Shown in pieces: positions 11,038-21,284 of a stretch of DNA of 64,000 bases. Location of the stretch: NCBI GenBank assembly GCA_036873135.1, contig JAPTYO010000002.1:50152204-50216203 (forward strand), read 5' to 3'. Numbering within the stretch: the first letter of the stretch is position 1; the number at the start of each line of letters is the position of its first letter. A program made the position numbers and the translations under genes. The notes beneath the pieces were generated by a model, which made no database searches, was not told the DNA's origin, and was given only the letters and a program-made list of their open reading frames with translations. This stretch comes from Clarkia xantiana subsp. parviflora (lineage: Eukaryota > Streptophyta > Magnoliopsida > Myrtales > Onagraceae).

Positions 11038-13396
11038 TCAAAGAATGCCATCATCCCTGACAGGACTGGGCGGAACAGACAGAAGTTGCACATTAGTGTC
11101 GCCACCGTCTTCTCCAAACAAAAATGCAAACTGAGATGTTGCAGTATCCAAACGACGGAGCTCGGCAACTTGCCCAACAGAAAACTCCGCATACGGCCCT
11201 AACTTGTCAAAAGGAAAGCCAGGAGCAAGAATGCTCACCCTACGAACAAAATCCTCAGCAAACTCGCTGAGCATATGAGCGGCCTTCGCCGTAGCAGCAG
11301 CAGTAACCGCGCTGTCAAATCCAGGAGTAGAAGGGAACTTGCTAAGTCCCTTTTCAATGCCAGCCTTCATTTCTTCCTCGCGCACTTTCCGACAGGCAAC
11401 TTTGTGCTTGCCCGCGTTATCAGAAATGGCCTTCTCAATGGCAGCATTCTCAGATTCAAGCTGAACAAGGCTGGCATGATCAGCATCATAACGAGCATCA
11501 AAATCCGTCTTCTTCAACGAAAGACGGCGCACTTCGTCCTTAGCTTCCTCAAGCTCCTTGGACAAAGTGGCAGCTTTATCAGCAATGGCACGCCTCTCCT
11601 GGACAAGCTCCAACATGATGGAGGCCATGTGCACCATATCAGAAACAACATGAAAACAAAGAAACAATAAGCATACATGTTCGGGAACAACGAACATAGC
11701 AAAGTAAAGAAAGATACTCAGTGGGGTGAATCCAGATATCGATCTCTCAACGAAAGTTCGCGCCTCCTCGTCACTCGAGGGCCGGACAACTCGATCACCA
11801 GGAGGAATAGATCGATGAAGAACGCGCACGCCAACTTCCGGCATGCTCAGCTGGGAGTCCTTGGGAAAAGTAAGATCTCCTGCCACATATGGCATCCACT
11901 TACCATCTGAAATATCACCTTCCAAAGGACGAAGCAAATCCGCACGTCCAAGTGGCGGGATCACTACATGCAAACCAAACAGAGTTATACAAAAGCTAAA
12001 AACAAAGCGCACAAAAGCACACAATCAAGTGATCAGCTTATACCAGAAGGAAGAGAATGTTCCACCTTGGACCGCTCCTTCGAGCGGGGGGCAGACAGCG
12101 CATCCTCGCAACCGTCAACTTCTTTCCCTTTATGACAGGAAGAAGTAGGAACGGTCACAGTAGTCTTCGGACGCTTCAAACTGCTCGAAGAACGCGCCCC
12201 AGCGGTGGACCGTTTGGAAGAGTCAGGAACGGCAACAACGCGATCAGTAACAAGCGTCGTACGACCTGCAAGTAACACACGAAGTTACAACCCAACCAAG
12301 AAAATACATAAGGTAGATTGTTTTTTCAAAACCATCTACCTTTTCCACGTCCAGAAGCCGCCGATGCTCCAGAAGCAAGAGGTGGAACAATCCTTCCGCT
12401 GGAAGCAATCTTGCGAGCGGCTGCCGTCTGCAAAGACGAGCTTTTTCGGTCAAACCAACCTACAGCGCAACACGGTAAAAGTTATAAAAATGATTAACAT
12501 ACCGAAGCTGCAGAAGGGAGCACATGAATCTCAGCATCAACCAATTCCTGATCGGATGCACGCAGCGAGAAAGTAAAGCCGCGCGATTGTTGACAGTGGT
12601 ATATCTGCTTCATCACCTCCCAATCCGACAAGGAAAGTTCCCGAAAAGAAGGCGCGGGATCAGACTTCCGAACATACTCGACATCCCAAGTCGTACCCGC
12701 ATCATGAGCAAAAAATTAATGATGTCTCCAATGATCGGCGGACCGATCCGCAGCGGCGACTAATCGGTAACTATAATCCCACTTGGCTTCACCAAGACCA
12801 AGCTCCTCAAAACCATCGCTTTGCAAGTTCGGCCAACGAACTTTCACACTGAACAATCCTGCAGAGTCTGGACTCTTAAGCTGGTAGAAGCAGCGAAAGA
12901 GGGTGCGAGAGTAACGCCAGGATTGCTTGTGAAGCAATACTCTAAAACAAGTCCATACTCGAATCCCGTTGGGCGCAAGATCTAAAGGGGAAATCCCGTA
13001 ACCACTACAGAGCTCAATCAAGTCAGAGCAGTAGGGAAACCGTAGACCCTCCCTAACGTGAGAGGTGTACACAACGGATAAATCTATAGGCGGAGGAGTA
13101 GCATCCCCTAAACTGCTCTCATGGAGTGCATCAAAGGGATAAACAGCCTCGGTACAAGGGTCGAGTCCGGAAGCACTTGCATACAGGGTGAACAAGGATC
13201 TATCCAAGCGGTTAGTAAAATACCTAACCAACACCTCGGTCTCCCCAACAGGAGACGCCCCATTAAAAGGACCAGCAGCTACACCCTCGTCGGTGTCCAA
13301 AACACTATTTACTTGTAAAACCAGGTCTACCTCCAAGTCATCCTCTATATCAGAATTAAAAGGAGTATGCGATAGAGGAGTGATAGACTTACTCAT
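11038..13396 (-). pseudogene. E1 antisense gene, Transposase_28-like coiled-coil protein, five exons
   Basis: Read on the minus strand. Exon 1 13396-12503 (start MSKSITPL, aligned with MIKS of the E4 copy) carries VYTSHVREGLRFPYCSDL and PLDLAPNGIRVWTCF, like the plant Transposase_28 (putative gypsy type transposon) domain. Exon 2 is 12459-12340, exon 3 12265-12044 (basic, Ser-rich), exon 4 11963 to about 11718 with RSIPPGDRVVRPS, and exon 5 about 11643-11038 with a long coiled coil and APGFPFDKLGPY. Introns begin GT and end AG, except that the last acceptor looks lost. Phases agree across introns 2 and 3 but not obviously across intron 1. One TAA (12716-12718) replaces a Tyr conserved in E4. 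Function unknown; a nuclear or DNA-binding role is only a guess. Confidence 0.7.
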
Positions 13397-13489
13397 TGCA
13401 ACAACTCGATCAAAAGGAAGGGAGCTCCGCAAGAGGTTACTACGACTCCACAATCTGCAAAAACCAAGCAGAAGTTAACACACATAGCG

Positions 13490-13737
13490 ATAGTCAACGC
13501 GCATAGCAAAGGTCAACGCGCACAGCAAAAGTCAACGCGCGTAGCGAAGGTCAACGCACATAGCAAAAGTCAACGCGCGTAGCAAAGGTCAACGCGCGTA
13601 GCAAAAGTCAACGCGCGTAGCGAAGGTCAACGCGCATAGCAAAAGTCAATGCGCGTAGCAAAAGTCAATGCACGTAGCAAAAGTCAACGCACGTAGCGAA
13701 AGTCAACGCACGTAGCGAAAGTCAACGCGCATAGCAA
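13490..13737. repeat. E1 19-bp array upstream of the antisense gene
   Basis: About 13 units like GCGCGTAGCAAAAGTCAAC, starting 95 bp upstream (minus strand) of the antisense start codon. E2 has an 18-bp array of similar composition in the same place. Confidence 0.9.
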
Positions 13738-15156
13738 AGTTGGTACGTACGATATAAGGGACTAACGTCTTAAGAGGCTATCATGCAAACGGTGAATCTA
13801 ACGGGACAAACCACAAGGATCAAATACGACGACACTTAAGGAAAATATTTTCCTAAGACTTCAAAGGTAACAAAAGGCTACTCCTAAGGACGTTTGGCAA
13901 TTCCCATCAACCAACGAACACATCAAGGGAAAAAATTATGCATACCGGCCAAAAGTCTCTACACAAAGACACGGGGGCAATTTGTCCAATCGGGGAATTC
14001 TACTTCAACTATCCACGGAAGTGAAAAAACGCCTAAGGCACGAACTAACGGCAATAGAAACGACAACCAATCAGCAATTATTCGATATACAAACACCAAT
14101 AAGCAGTCCCATACGACGACAACGACGAATAGCTCAAACGAACAACAATACGGCGACATTCGAAATCAAGTCGAAGCTGTCCTGTAAAATCGAATTTCCA
14201 GGTTACCTCAAAACGTGACGAAAAGTATCAAAATGGACTCCCCTCGTCGAGACGATTTCGGAAAGTAAGGACCGCGACGAACAGAGCCCGGGAAGGCGGC
14301 GCGTGGCTTACACGCGCCGGCAAGGCGGAGCTCACGCGGCGGCGCGTGAGGGCGCGTCCGGCGTCGTCTGGTGGTTCCGAAGGCGGCGCTAGAATCCTCG
14401 TGACAATCTGAGTCGATTGGTGGTGTCAATTTCTGGAAACAAGTCAAGGATCAAGCACGAAACTTTCGGGATACGTCTAAGCTTTACGACGGTAAAGAAA
14501 CTATGAAGACACAAACAATTTCTGGAAATGATGAAGGGATTACCTGCAAACAAGAAGGAATAATGAATTCCCAAAGTGCTGGAGGAATGATTGGGGATTT
14601 GTGTAATTACATATCCCAAAAGATGCCTTGGTGATAAGGATTAAAGGAGTAACTCATCTACACTCACGCCTAAGCACTTACGGTATACTCCATCCTCTCT
14701 TCTAAATATCTACTCCTACGTACGTGATTATTTGGATGTTGCACGTATCAAACCCGTCGTTCTACGCGTATGTTTTCATATCGCATGATGCATGATTTGA
14801 TAGTTTCTAAGTCGTTTTGGAAGTGTACGGATTATATTTCTTGCATCGCGTAATTACGATCTTGCCATAACCATTACTTGTGCATGCATGTTGATAAAAG
14901 CATGTTCGCGTGATGTATTGCTAATTGCTTATATCCCTAACGGTAACCATACTCGCACGCTACGTATATGCATTCTCTATTGCACTAACCGTGATGACAG
15001 GAAATAAATTCATTCGGTCGGAAAATCAAAGGACGGACGAAATCAAGATGTCTACGTCCAACCAATGACTAAAACCGAAAGGTTAGCGTCAAGCTCAAAT
15101 TGGACATGTATCCTAACTTAAAAATAGAGTCAAGAAAGGTTTTAAACCGTTACTTG
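13738..15156. other. E1 stretch between array and polypurine tract
   Basis: Matches E2 28991-30419. It includes a GC-rich island (about 14255-14400) where the minus strand has an open frame (14447-14208) with RTRPHAPPR. E2 has a similar minus-strand peptide at 29721-29449. It could be an upstream exon or 5' leader of the antisense gene. Otherwise nothing recognised. Confidence 0.4.
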
Positions 15157-15169
15157 ACTCGGGGGCAAG
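15157..15169 (+). other. E1 polypurine tract
   Basis: ACTCGGGGGCAAG directly precedes the 3' LTR. The same string precedes the E2 3' LTR and a near copy precedes that of E4. Confidence 0.7.
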
Positions 15170-15274
15170 TGATGGATATGTGTCTAATTCGGGTTCGTAT
15201 TTACGTTTCGGGCCTCGCAAACATGCCGAAAATCACATCACGACTTGAAAAACGTCTCCCAAAGGGTAAAAACG
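15170..15274 (+). repeat. E1 3' LTR, truncated to 105 bp
   Basis: Matches the first 105 bases of the 5' LTR almost base for base and then switches directly to copia sequence (TCCACCATGGTCGGC, ADHGG on the minus strand). About 830 bp of LTR and about 27 bp of target are gone. Confidence 0.85.
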
Positions 15275-16230
15275 TCCACCATGGTCGGCGTCACTGTAAC
15301 AGGTCAATTCTAACTTTTTACCCTCATAACACAATGCGTAGTCAGCAGTACCTTTCAGATAATGAATTATTCGTTTTACAGGCTTTAAATGTTGATAGTC
15401 ATGATCTAATTGGAAACGTGCTACTAGGCCCACGGCGTAACAGATATCCAGACTGATGCATTGCATAGCATACATCAAACTACCGACCATGCTTACATAC
15501 TCCGCACCCTTCATATGTTCACGCTCTGCCAGGTTCTTAGGGTCGTCACGTTTTGACAGTGCGCACCCAAACACCGCCGGCATATCCACGGGTTTGGCAT
15601 CCTGTAATCTGAATCTTTTCAATAGTTTGTTGATATAAGCTTCTTGAAACGGACACAATTTCCGGGTAGCCCGATCTCTAGCACTTTTAATGCCTAAGAT
15701 GTACGTGGCCTCTCCCATGTCTTTCATCTCAAATACAGATGCCAACTAGGACTTTGACTTGTTCATAAAACTCATGTCGTTTGCGGCAATGAGTATGTCG
15801 TCCACGTATAAAGTTAAGATGACATACTTAGACCCGGAGGTCTTATAATACACGCACGGATCCTCGTGAAGATTCACATATTCGTTTCCTACGATTTCCT
15901 CGTGGAATCTGCGGTACCATTGCCGAGACGACTGTTTAAGACCGTTAATGGACCTTTGGAGTTTACAAACTTTACGTTCCTTACCAGGAGTAATGAAACC
16001 CTCCGGTTGCTCTATGTAGATCTCTTCCTCCAGGTTTCCGAGGAGGAATGCGGTTTAATACTTATTAGGTTATGTTCGTAACCTAAACCTGCGACCAGGA
16101 CCATGAATGGCCCTGCACCTTGGTTTTACGCACAGGTGATGAGTATATTTTGTCATAGTCCACTCTGTGAAGTTAGGTATAGCCTTTCGCAACGAGTCAA
16201 GCTATGTATCGCTCGACCTTTTCCATCAGT
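15275..16230 (-). pseudogene. Copia reverse transcriptase and start of RNase H
   Basis: Minus-strand translation shows LVAKGYT, VDYDKIYSPV, NLEEEIYIEQPEGF, CKLQRSINGLKQSSRQWY, the catalytic YVDDILIAA (YVDD at 15797-15808), then FEMKDMGEATYILGI and CYSDADHGG. This is the RVT_2 family of Ty1/copia. Stops occur before LVAKGYT, after YT, and before LASVFEMKD. The longest clean part is 15233-15745. The RNase H continues at 4811 beyond E1. Confidence 0.9.
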
Positions 16231-18009
16231 GGTGAGCCTTCTTTCAGGACTCATCTTATCCTTATGCCCCTATGGTTAGCAGGTAAATCAACTATTGACT
16301 TTAATGGCTTACATTCAGGCAATCTCTCATTTATTATTTTCCTTCATTTCTCCACTTAAGGTCTTTCCAATGCATGTCGACAGCAGATAAAATGAGGTTA
16401 TCACTCATCCAGATGGGATACTTCTTTGGAGAAGTTTGACGCCTTTGACTTTCTTCTAGGCTTGATTATCTCGTCTTTGAGTCTTAACGTCTATCCCACT
16501 CGGAATAATGCCTCTTATCTGAGCATTTCTTCCAATTGGGATCAATTCTCCCACTCGAGATGATGCTTCTTATCGGAGCATCATTTCTATTGGGTACAAG
16601 AGGAGTGCTTTAAACATAACCGACAACTTTCCTTATACGACTTCTCGGTCTCAGAACTTTACTTCCAAGATGAATTCCTTGATCACTAGGATCTGGAAAC
16701 AAGTTTGTCAGATCACTCCCATTGGGAACAATGGCTAGTATAGGTAGTTGTGGCATCCCCGGTTTAGCATTACGATAATCAGCTTAAACTTGATTCGTCT
16801 CAGCAGCAATAGTGATTTCGTGTGGAAGGATTTTATTCCTCCCACTGGATTTAAAATGAAAATGTTCCCATTATCATTTACCTTATCATTCACTTGAGTT
16901 GCTTGTTCAAATCTCTCCCACTCGAATTAAGTGGGACCTGATGTCAGTAATATCCTCTTCTGTCTGATCAAGACTCATTGTACTGAAAAACGGTAATGCA
17001 TCGGAAAATTCGTCCTCAAGTATGTAACGTCTCATGTTCGACCACGGCACCGTTTTTCTTGCTGTAAACATGTACTTTCAAAGAGTAGTTTGCATACTCT
17101 TGTCCTGGATACGTGTTTAATGCGCAAATTAATTCCGCATGGATATATGATTTATCTCATTATCACTCTTCAGCTTTCATGGTGGCGTGATTTTACCGAT
17201 TTCGGTGGAACACGGTTTTACATGAATGTGAATCACTTCTCATAAACCCTTAGGGAACAGCTGATTAAGTGACTCTAACATTATGTTTTTAAACTATGTC
17301 CTTTAGAAGTGTGTCAATTGATATGAATGATTAGCCTGACTTAACGTTCAAGGCGTAAGGAAGGAAAATCGTTTAACCGACTTCATCCTTCTTCGTTTGC
17401 TAACTTATTTCAGAGATTTTATCCCATCTCCGATCTGAGTGTTTCAGGTTTTCACCTTATGCGTCAGTCGATACATTTACAAGGTCGTAGTAGCTTTCGA
17501 AGCCTGCTTCCTACCGATGTAAATTTTATCAATAAGTTATTTCCGAAAGAATAAAAACGAAAATTCAGCACATCATCATTTAAACACTTTATTATTAAAC
17601 TCATACTTTGAAACGATGTGTTCCTCTTTCGAGGTCCATTTGCGTGAGGCGCAACTTACCCCAGTTTAACCTTTGGTTAAATCATCTCATTTATGAATTT
17701 AATACAATTTAATCCAATCGGTTTCGAACATTATTATCATCACAAATTATTTCATTCAATGGAGTAATAACAATAAATAAAGATATAAGCAATATACTTA
17801 TAAGCAATGCATCAAACAGCTAATTAAAAGGATCGAAAAGCTTTAGAAACGGTAATTAATACTTTTTCTGAGCATGGTTACATGCTCAAAATAAAATGTT
17901 TCCTGTATTTCTAGGAACATTATTAAGTATCCTTCAAACTGAAGAATTTAGAAGAGGTTTATTAAGCAAAGCAAATAAAGATAAAGTCTTTCATTCAATC
18001 TTTATATCT
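16231..18009 (-). other. Copia middle region, decayed
   Basis: Expected place of protease and integrase. I could not find the H-H-C-C or D-D-E motifs of integrase. A fragment reading ILEDEFSDALPFFS near 16990-17040 resembles linker sequence before RT. It is either heavily mutated or rearranged. Confidence 0.4.
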
Positions 18010-18850
18010 TTGGGGCAAGCTCCTCAAGTTTGTGCTTGTTCGCCTTCTCGGTTCTGTAATCCAAAAGGATGAATTGAATTACTCTCGAGTAAGAGGATTC
18101 CTAGAAGAACTTATGAGTTTATCATTATTCTTCAGCACGTACCTTGGGAGGATTGCAAGGTGTCCTTTTACGCCACACCTAAAACACGTTCGAGTTTCCT
18201 CTTTACGTGTCTGTTTTGCTTTGCCTTTCTTACCACCGAATTGCTTTCACTTGAAATTCTTTTGAGGTTTTGGAACTAGAGGCTTGTCAGCCTTGACCTG
18301 GAGATTCTTTCCCTTCCTCTTGCGCTTACCCTTTTGCTCAGTTGGAACTTAGGATGCAATATGCATTTCCGCCCTGGGCTTTTCAGCCTTGAGAAGATCA
18401 TCGTCCAGCTCGAGATGAACTCGCACTTTCTCGAGTTTATCGAGTTGAATGGCATGGGTAAGGTGCATTTTCATGCTACTCCAAGAGTCAAGTAAGGATC
18501 GAATCACGCATTGGACTTTCTGTTCCTCCGTCAGTATTTCTCATGCTTCCTTGAGTTCAGCAAGCATGTTAGACATATGTCTGATATGCTCCTTGATTGT
18601 ATGCTTTGGATTCATTTTGTATGAGTCTAAAGCGATGTTTAACGATCGCTTCTGGGCAGTGGTGTAAACACAAAACCCTGCCTTAAGACCATCCCATAGG
18701 TCCTTGGCAGACTCATATTGATCATACCCATAGAGTATATCATCCTCAAGTAGTGACAGCAAGGCGGAACGTATCTCCTGGTCCTTTGCATCCCCATTCA
18801 TCATGGATTTTCTCCAGTTCAGCCATTGCTAACACTTTGATAATCATGCA
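18010..18850 (-). pseudogene. Copia gag
   Basis: Minus strand reads QWLNWRKSMMNGDAKDQ, then ESAKDLWDGLKAGF, LDSYKMNPKHTIKEHI, HMSNMLAELKEA, a TGA, then ILTEEQKVQCVIRSLLDSW and VRVHLELDDDLLKAEKP. This is the UBN2-type gag of plant copia elements. Further down CFRCGVKGHLA is a zinc knuckle lacking its last Cys. Stops at the KEA end and after MHIAS break it. Confidence 0.85.
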
Positions 18851-20268
18851 AAATTAGGTAGACAATAACATTTTGAGAAAGAATTGCATACATCAAATAT
18901 CTATTAAGATTGAACCCGACAAATAACAATTCCTCAGTCATCTAAACCAACCGACCACCAGTAAACCAATGGAAGATGGCTGTGAAAGAGTTCACATTAC
19001 CGCCGTTTACATTCCAATAGATCTTCCGTTTAAAACGGTTTTAATCGCAAATTACCGGAACGGTAATTTTAAAACAAGCATACCCGATCTTGGCTTTCCC
19101 AAGGCCCTTTGTATTTTAGAAAATATTCCAATGAATTCATTCATGCATATATAATTCTACTAACCATGTAAATTATCATACGCAAGTAACATTCATCAAA
19201 CAAACCACACTCATGCTTACGCGTCATGCGTCTAATGTTCCGAGGAACTCATGCTTGCATACATAATTTTACTTCCAAGTAAATTATAAAATGCGTCTAC
19301 ATCCTCAACATTCTAGCACACGTGTCAAACATGAATCATTCACATCCATCAAACATATTTGGCAACTGGTTTTTTATTTTAAAATAATTTGAAACATTAG
19401 GGGCTAATTTGTAATTCATGCTTATATTCAATTACTTGACATTCTAGATATGAATCCTAGGCATTTCCAACCATCACAACATGTCTATCCTAGTGCGCAT
19501 TCCATATATTTAACCAGGGCTTCGCCCCCAGCATGCAATATCCAGCTAGCTTGACTAAGTCAAGACAACATTTCTAATCATGCATTAATATATATATTGA
19601 ATATTAAACAATTGCAATTCAGCCCTCTAATTAATCCAATCCAAAAAATATGTATCTCCGAGATCCATCCCCATAATCGAAACAAGGCATAAAGGTTAGC
19701 AATCCTATGAGCACTGTGTAGTCCATTTAGAGGTTCAAAAAAATTTGGATTTTAAAACTTGAGCACCCTATTTTATTTAATTGACTTAAATTCGATTTTG
19801 TAAATCATTTCGGTTCAGTCAATTTCGGTCTGGTTTGGTCCGGTCCGGTCTGAAAAATCCGGTTCGGATAAATCCAGTTTTGTTCGGTTCGGTTTTAATT
19901 TTTAAATCTAGTTCAGTCCGAACCGGTCCAATAAAATAGGGTTGGTTTGATACAACACACAAAACCGGTTCGGTTATATCCACTTAATTACCCCGGTTCG
20001 ACCCGACCCGACTAGGTCGAACCGATTGAGAAAACTCGGTTCGATTTAAATCCGTCCCGGTTTGACATATTGGACCGGCCCAATAATTAAAATTTCAAAG
20101 GTTGGGCCGAATGTTTACTTGTGGCCCAAGTATGGTTTTAAAGTCAAAAAATATTTAACTTAGCCACCAAGTAACATTAATTATATACAATAATTTCCAA
20201 TATTAAATATATAAAAATAAATTTCGATCCATATAAAACATATATATATTTATTGCCAAGATTCTATC
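18851..20268 (-). other. Copia 5' leader, first part
   Basis: AT-rich. It holds a 250-bp stretch (about 19800-20060) with many GGTTCGGTT and CCGGTTCGG variants. No gene. The leader continues at 31321 beyond E2. Confidence 0.5.
20264..20268 (+). other. Left target duplication of E2
   Basis: CTATC directly before the E2 LTR, repeated at 31321-31325. Confidence 0.9.
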
Positions 20269-20693
20269 TGATGGATAAGTGTCCAATTCGGGTTCGTGTT
20301 TACGTTTCGGGCCTCGTCGACACGTCAAAAATTACATCTCGGTTTAAAAACATCTCCCACGGTATCAAAACGGTCCGGAGGCGCGTTTACGCGCGTCCGG
20401 ACCGGACCTTCGGGTTGCGTAAAGCAACCCGGACGTCCGGATTGCAGCAATCCGGACCTCCGGATTGCTCACAATCCGGAGGTCTGGGTTGCGTGACAAT
20501 TCGGACCTCGCCGAATTGCCCAAATTCGACGAGGTCCGGATTGCCTTACGGGTATCGCGCTATTACCGTACCCGCGATTACCGTTACGCGTAGAGAAGTC
20601 AAGTTCACGTACTACCAACAAGGATGACGGTTACCGCACGTTCTTGAACCGTCATCAAACCGCTTTAAAACCGGGTCCGGTCCCAAGAAAGCC

Positions 20694-20700
20694 TATAAAT
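20694..20700 (+). promoter_or_regulatory. TATA box of the E2 LTR
   Basis: CCTATAAATAGGAGG is a strong plant TATA box; the 3' LTR has it at 30784-30790. Transcription would start near 20725. Confidence 0.65.
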
Positions 20701-20935
20701 AGGAGGTCTTGGCCACCCATTTTCACACATTCTCTCATTTGCCCAACTTTGGTATTTTGAGCTCTGACTTCTCTCTAGAAATTCTCTCTCTCTAGAAATT
20801 ACCTTTTTGCCACTATAGTGACTTAAGCATCGGAGAGGGCTCCGCTAGCACCACCCCCCCCCCCCTCTCCGTGCTAGCATTGGTCCTTAGTGCAGGTTCC
20901 GACGCCCTGAGTCACATCCGCCCTGAGTCACATCC

Positions 20936-21095
20936 GCCCTGGGTCACAACCTTGCCGGGTCACAACCTTGCCGGGTCACAACCTTGCCGGATCACAACCT
21001 TGCCGGGTCACAACCTTGCCGGGTCACAACCTTGCCGGGTCACAACCTTGCCGGGTCACAACCTTGCCGGGTCACAACCTTGCCGAGTCACAACC
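20936..21095 (+). repeat. 16-bp array in U5 of E2
   Basis: Ten units of GGGTCACAACCTTGCC with one GGATC variant at the same unit in both LTRs, so the array predates this insertion. E1 has only degenerate GAGACACAACCGC-like units here. Confidence 0.9.
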
Positions 21096-21234
21096 TTTCC
21101 GAGACACAGACCTCACGCGGGAGCAAATCCGAACACTCGTCAGTGGCCCAACTTCCTCCTGACGGAAGGGTTACAGCCCGCACAGCTACGTAAATAGACG
21201 CGTCCTTACGACTCTGTTCAATCCGGATGCAACA

Positions 21235-21256
21235 TTGGCGCCGTCTACGTGATTCG
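21235..21256 (+). other. Primer binding site of E2
   Basis: TTGGCGCCGTCTACGTGAT, identical to E1. Confidence 0.8.
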
Positions 21257-21284
21257 AACAAAAAGCTACAGTACCGCAGAAATC

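Larger units (their letters stand above)
4812..15274 (+). mobile_element. E1, non-autonomous gypsy-type LTR element
   Basis: 5' LTR 4812-5749, primer site 5750, broken gag-protease-gag frame to 8940, tandem repeats, a minus-strand spliced gene (13396-11038), a second tandem array, polypurine tract, and a 3' LTR cut after 105 bp. No reverse transcriptase or integrase motif is visible. Inserted in copia RNase H. There is no matching target duplication because the right junction was deleted. Close relative of E2, which is the better copy for gag; E1 is the better copy for the antisense gene. Confidence 0.9.
20269..21234 (+). repeat. 5' LTR of E2 (966 bp)
   Basis: Starts TGATGGATAAGTGTCC and ends GGATGCAACA. 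Contains a CCGGATTGC palindrome block, TATA at 20694-20700, and GCTAGCAC/GTGCTAGC arms (20844-20851, 20871-20878) around a C12 tract. A 16-bp array GGGTCACAACCTTGCC (about 10 units, 20936-21095) follows near the end. Confidence 0.95.

Noticed and set aside
19800..20060. GGTTCGGTT-rich stretch taken as tRNA-like
   Set aside because: No cloverleaf stems or CCA end; simple degenerate repeat.
20871..21197. GHNLAGSQPCRV repeat frames in the LTRs of E2
   Set aside because: 16-bp tandem repeat in U5; all three frames are open by composition.
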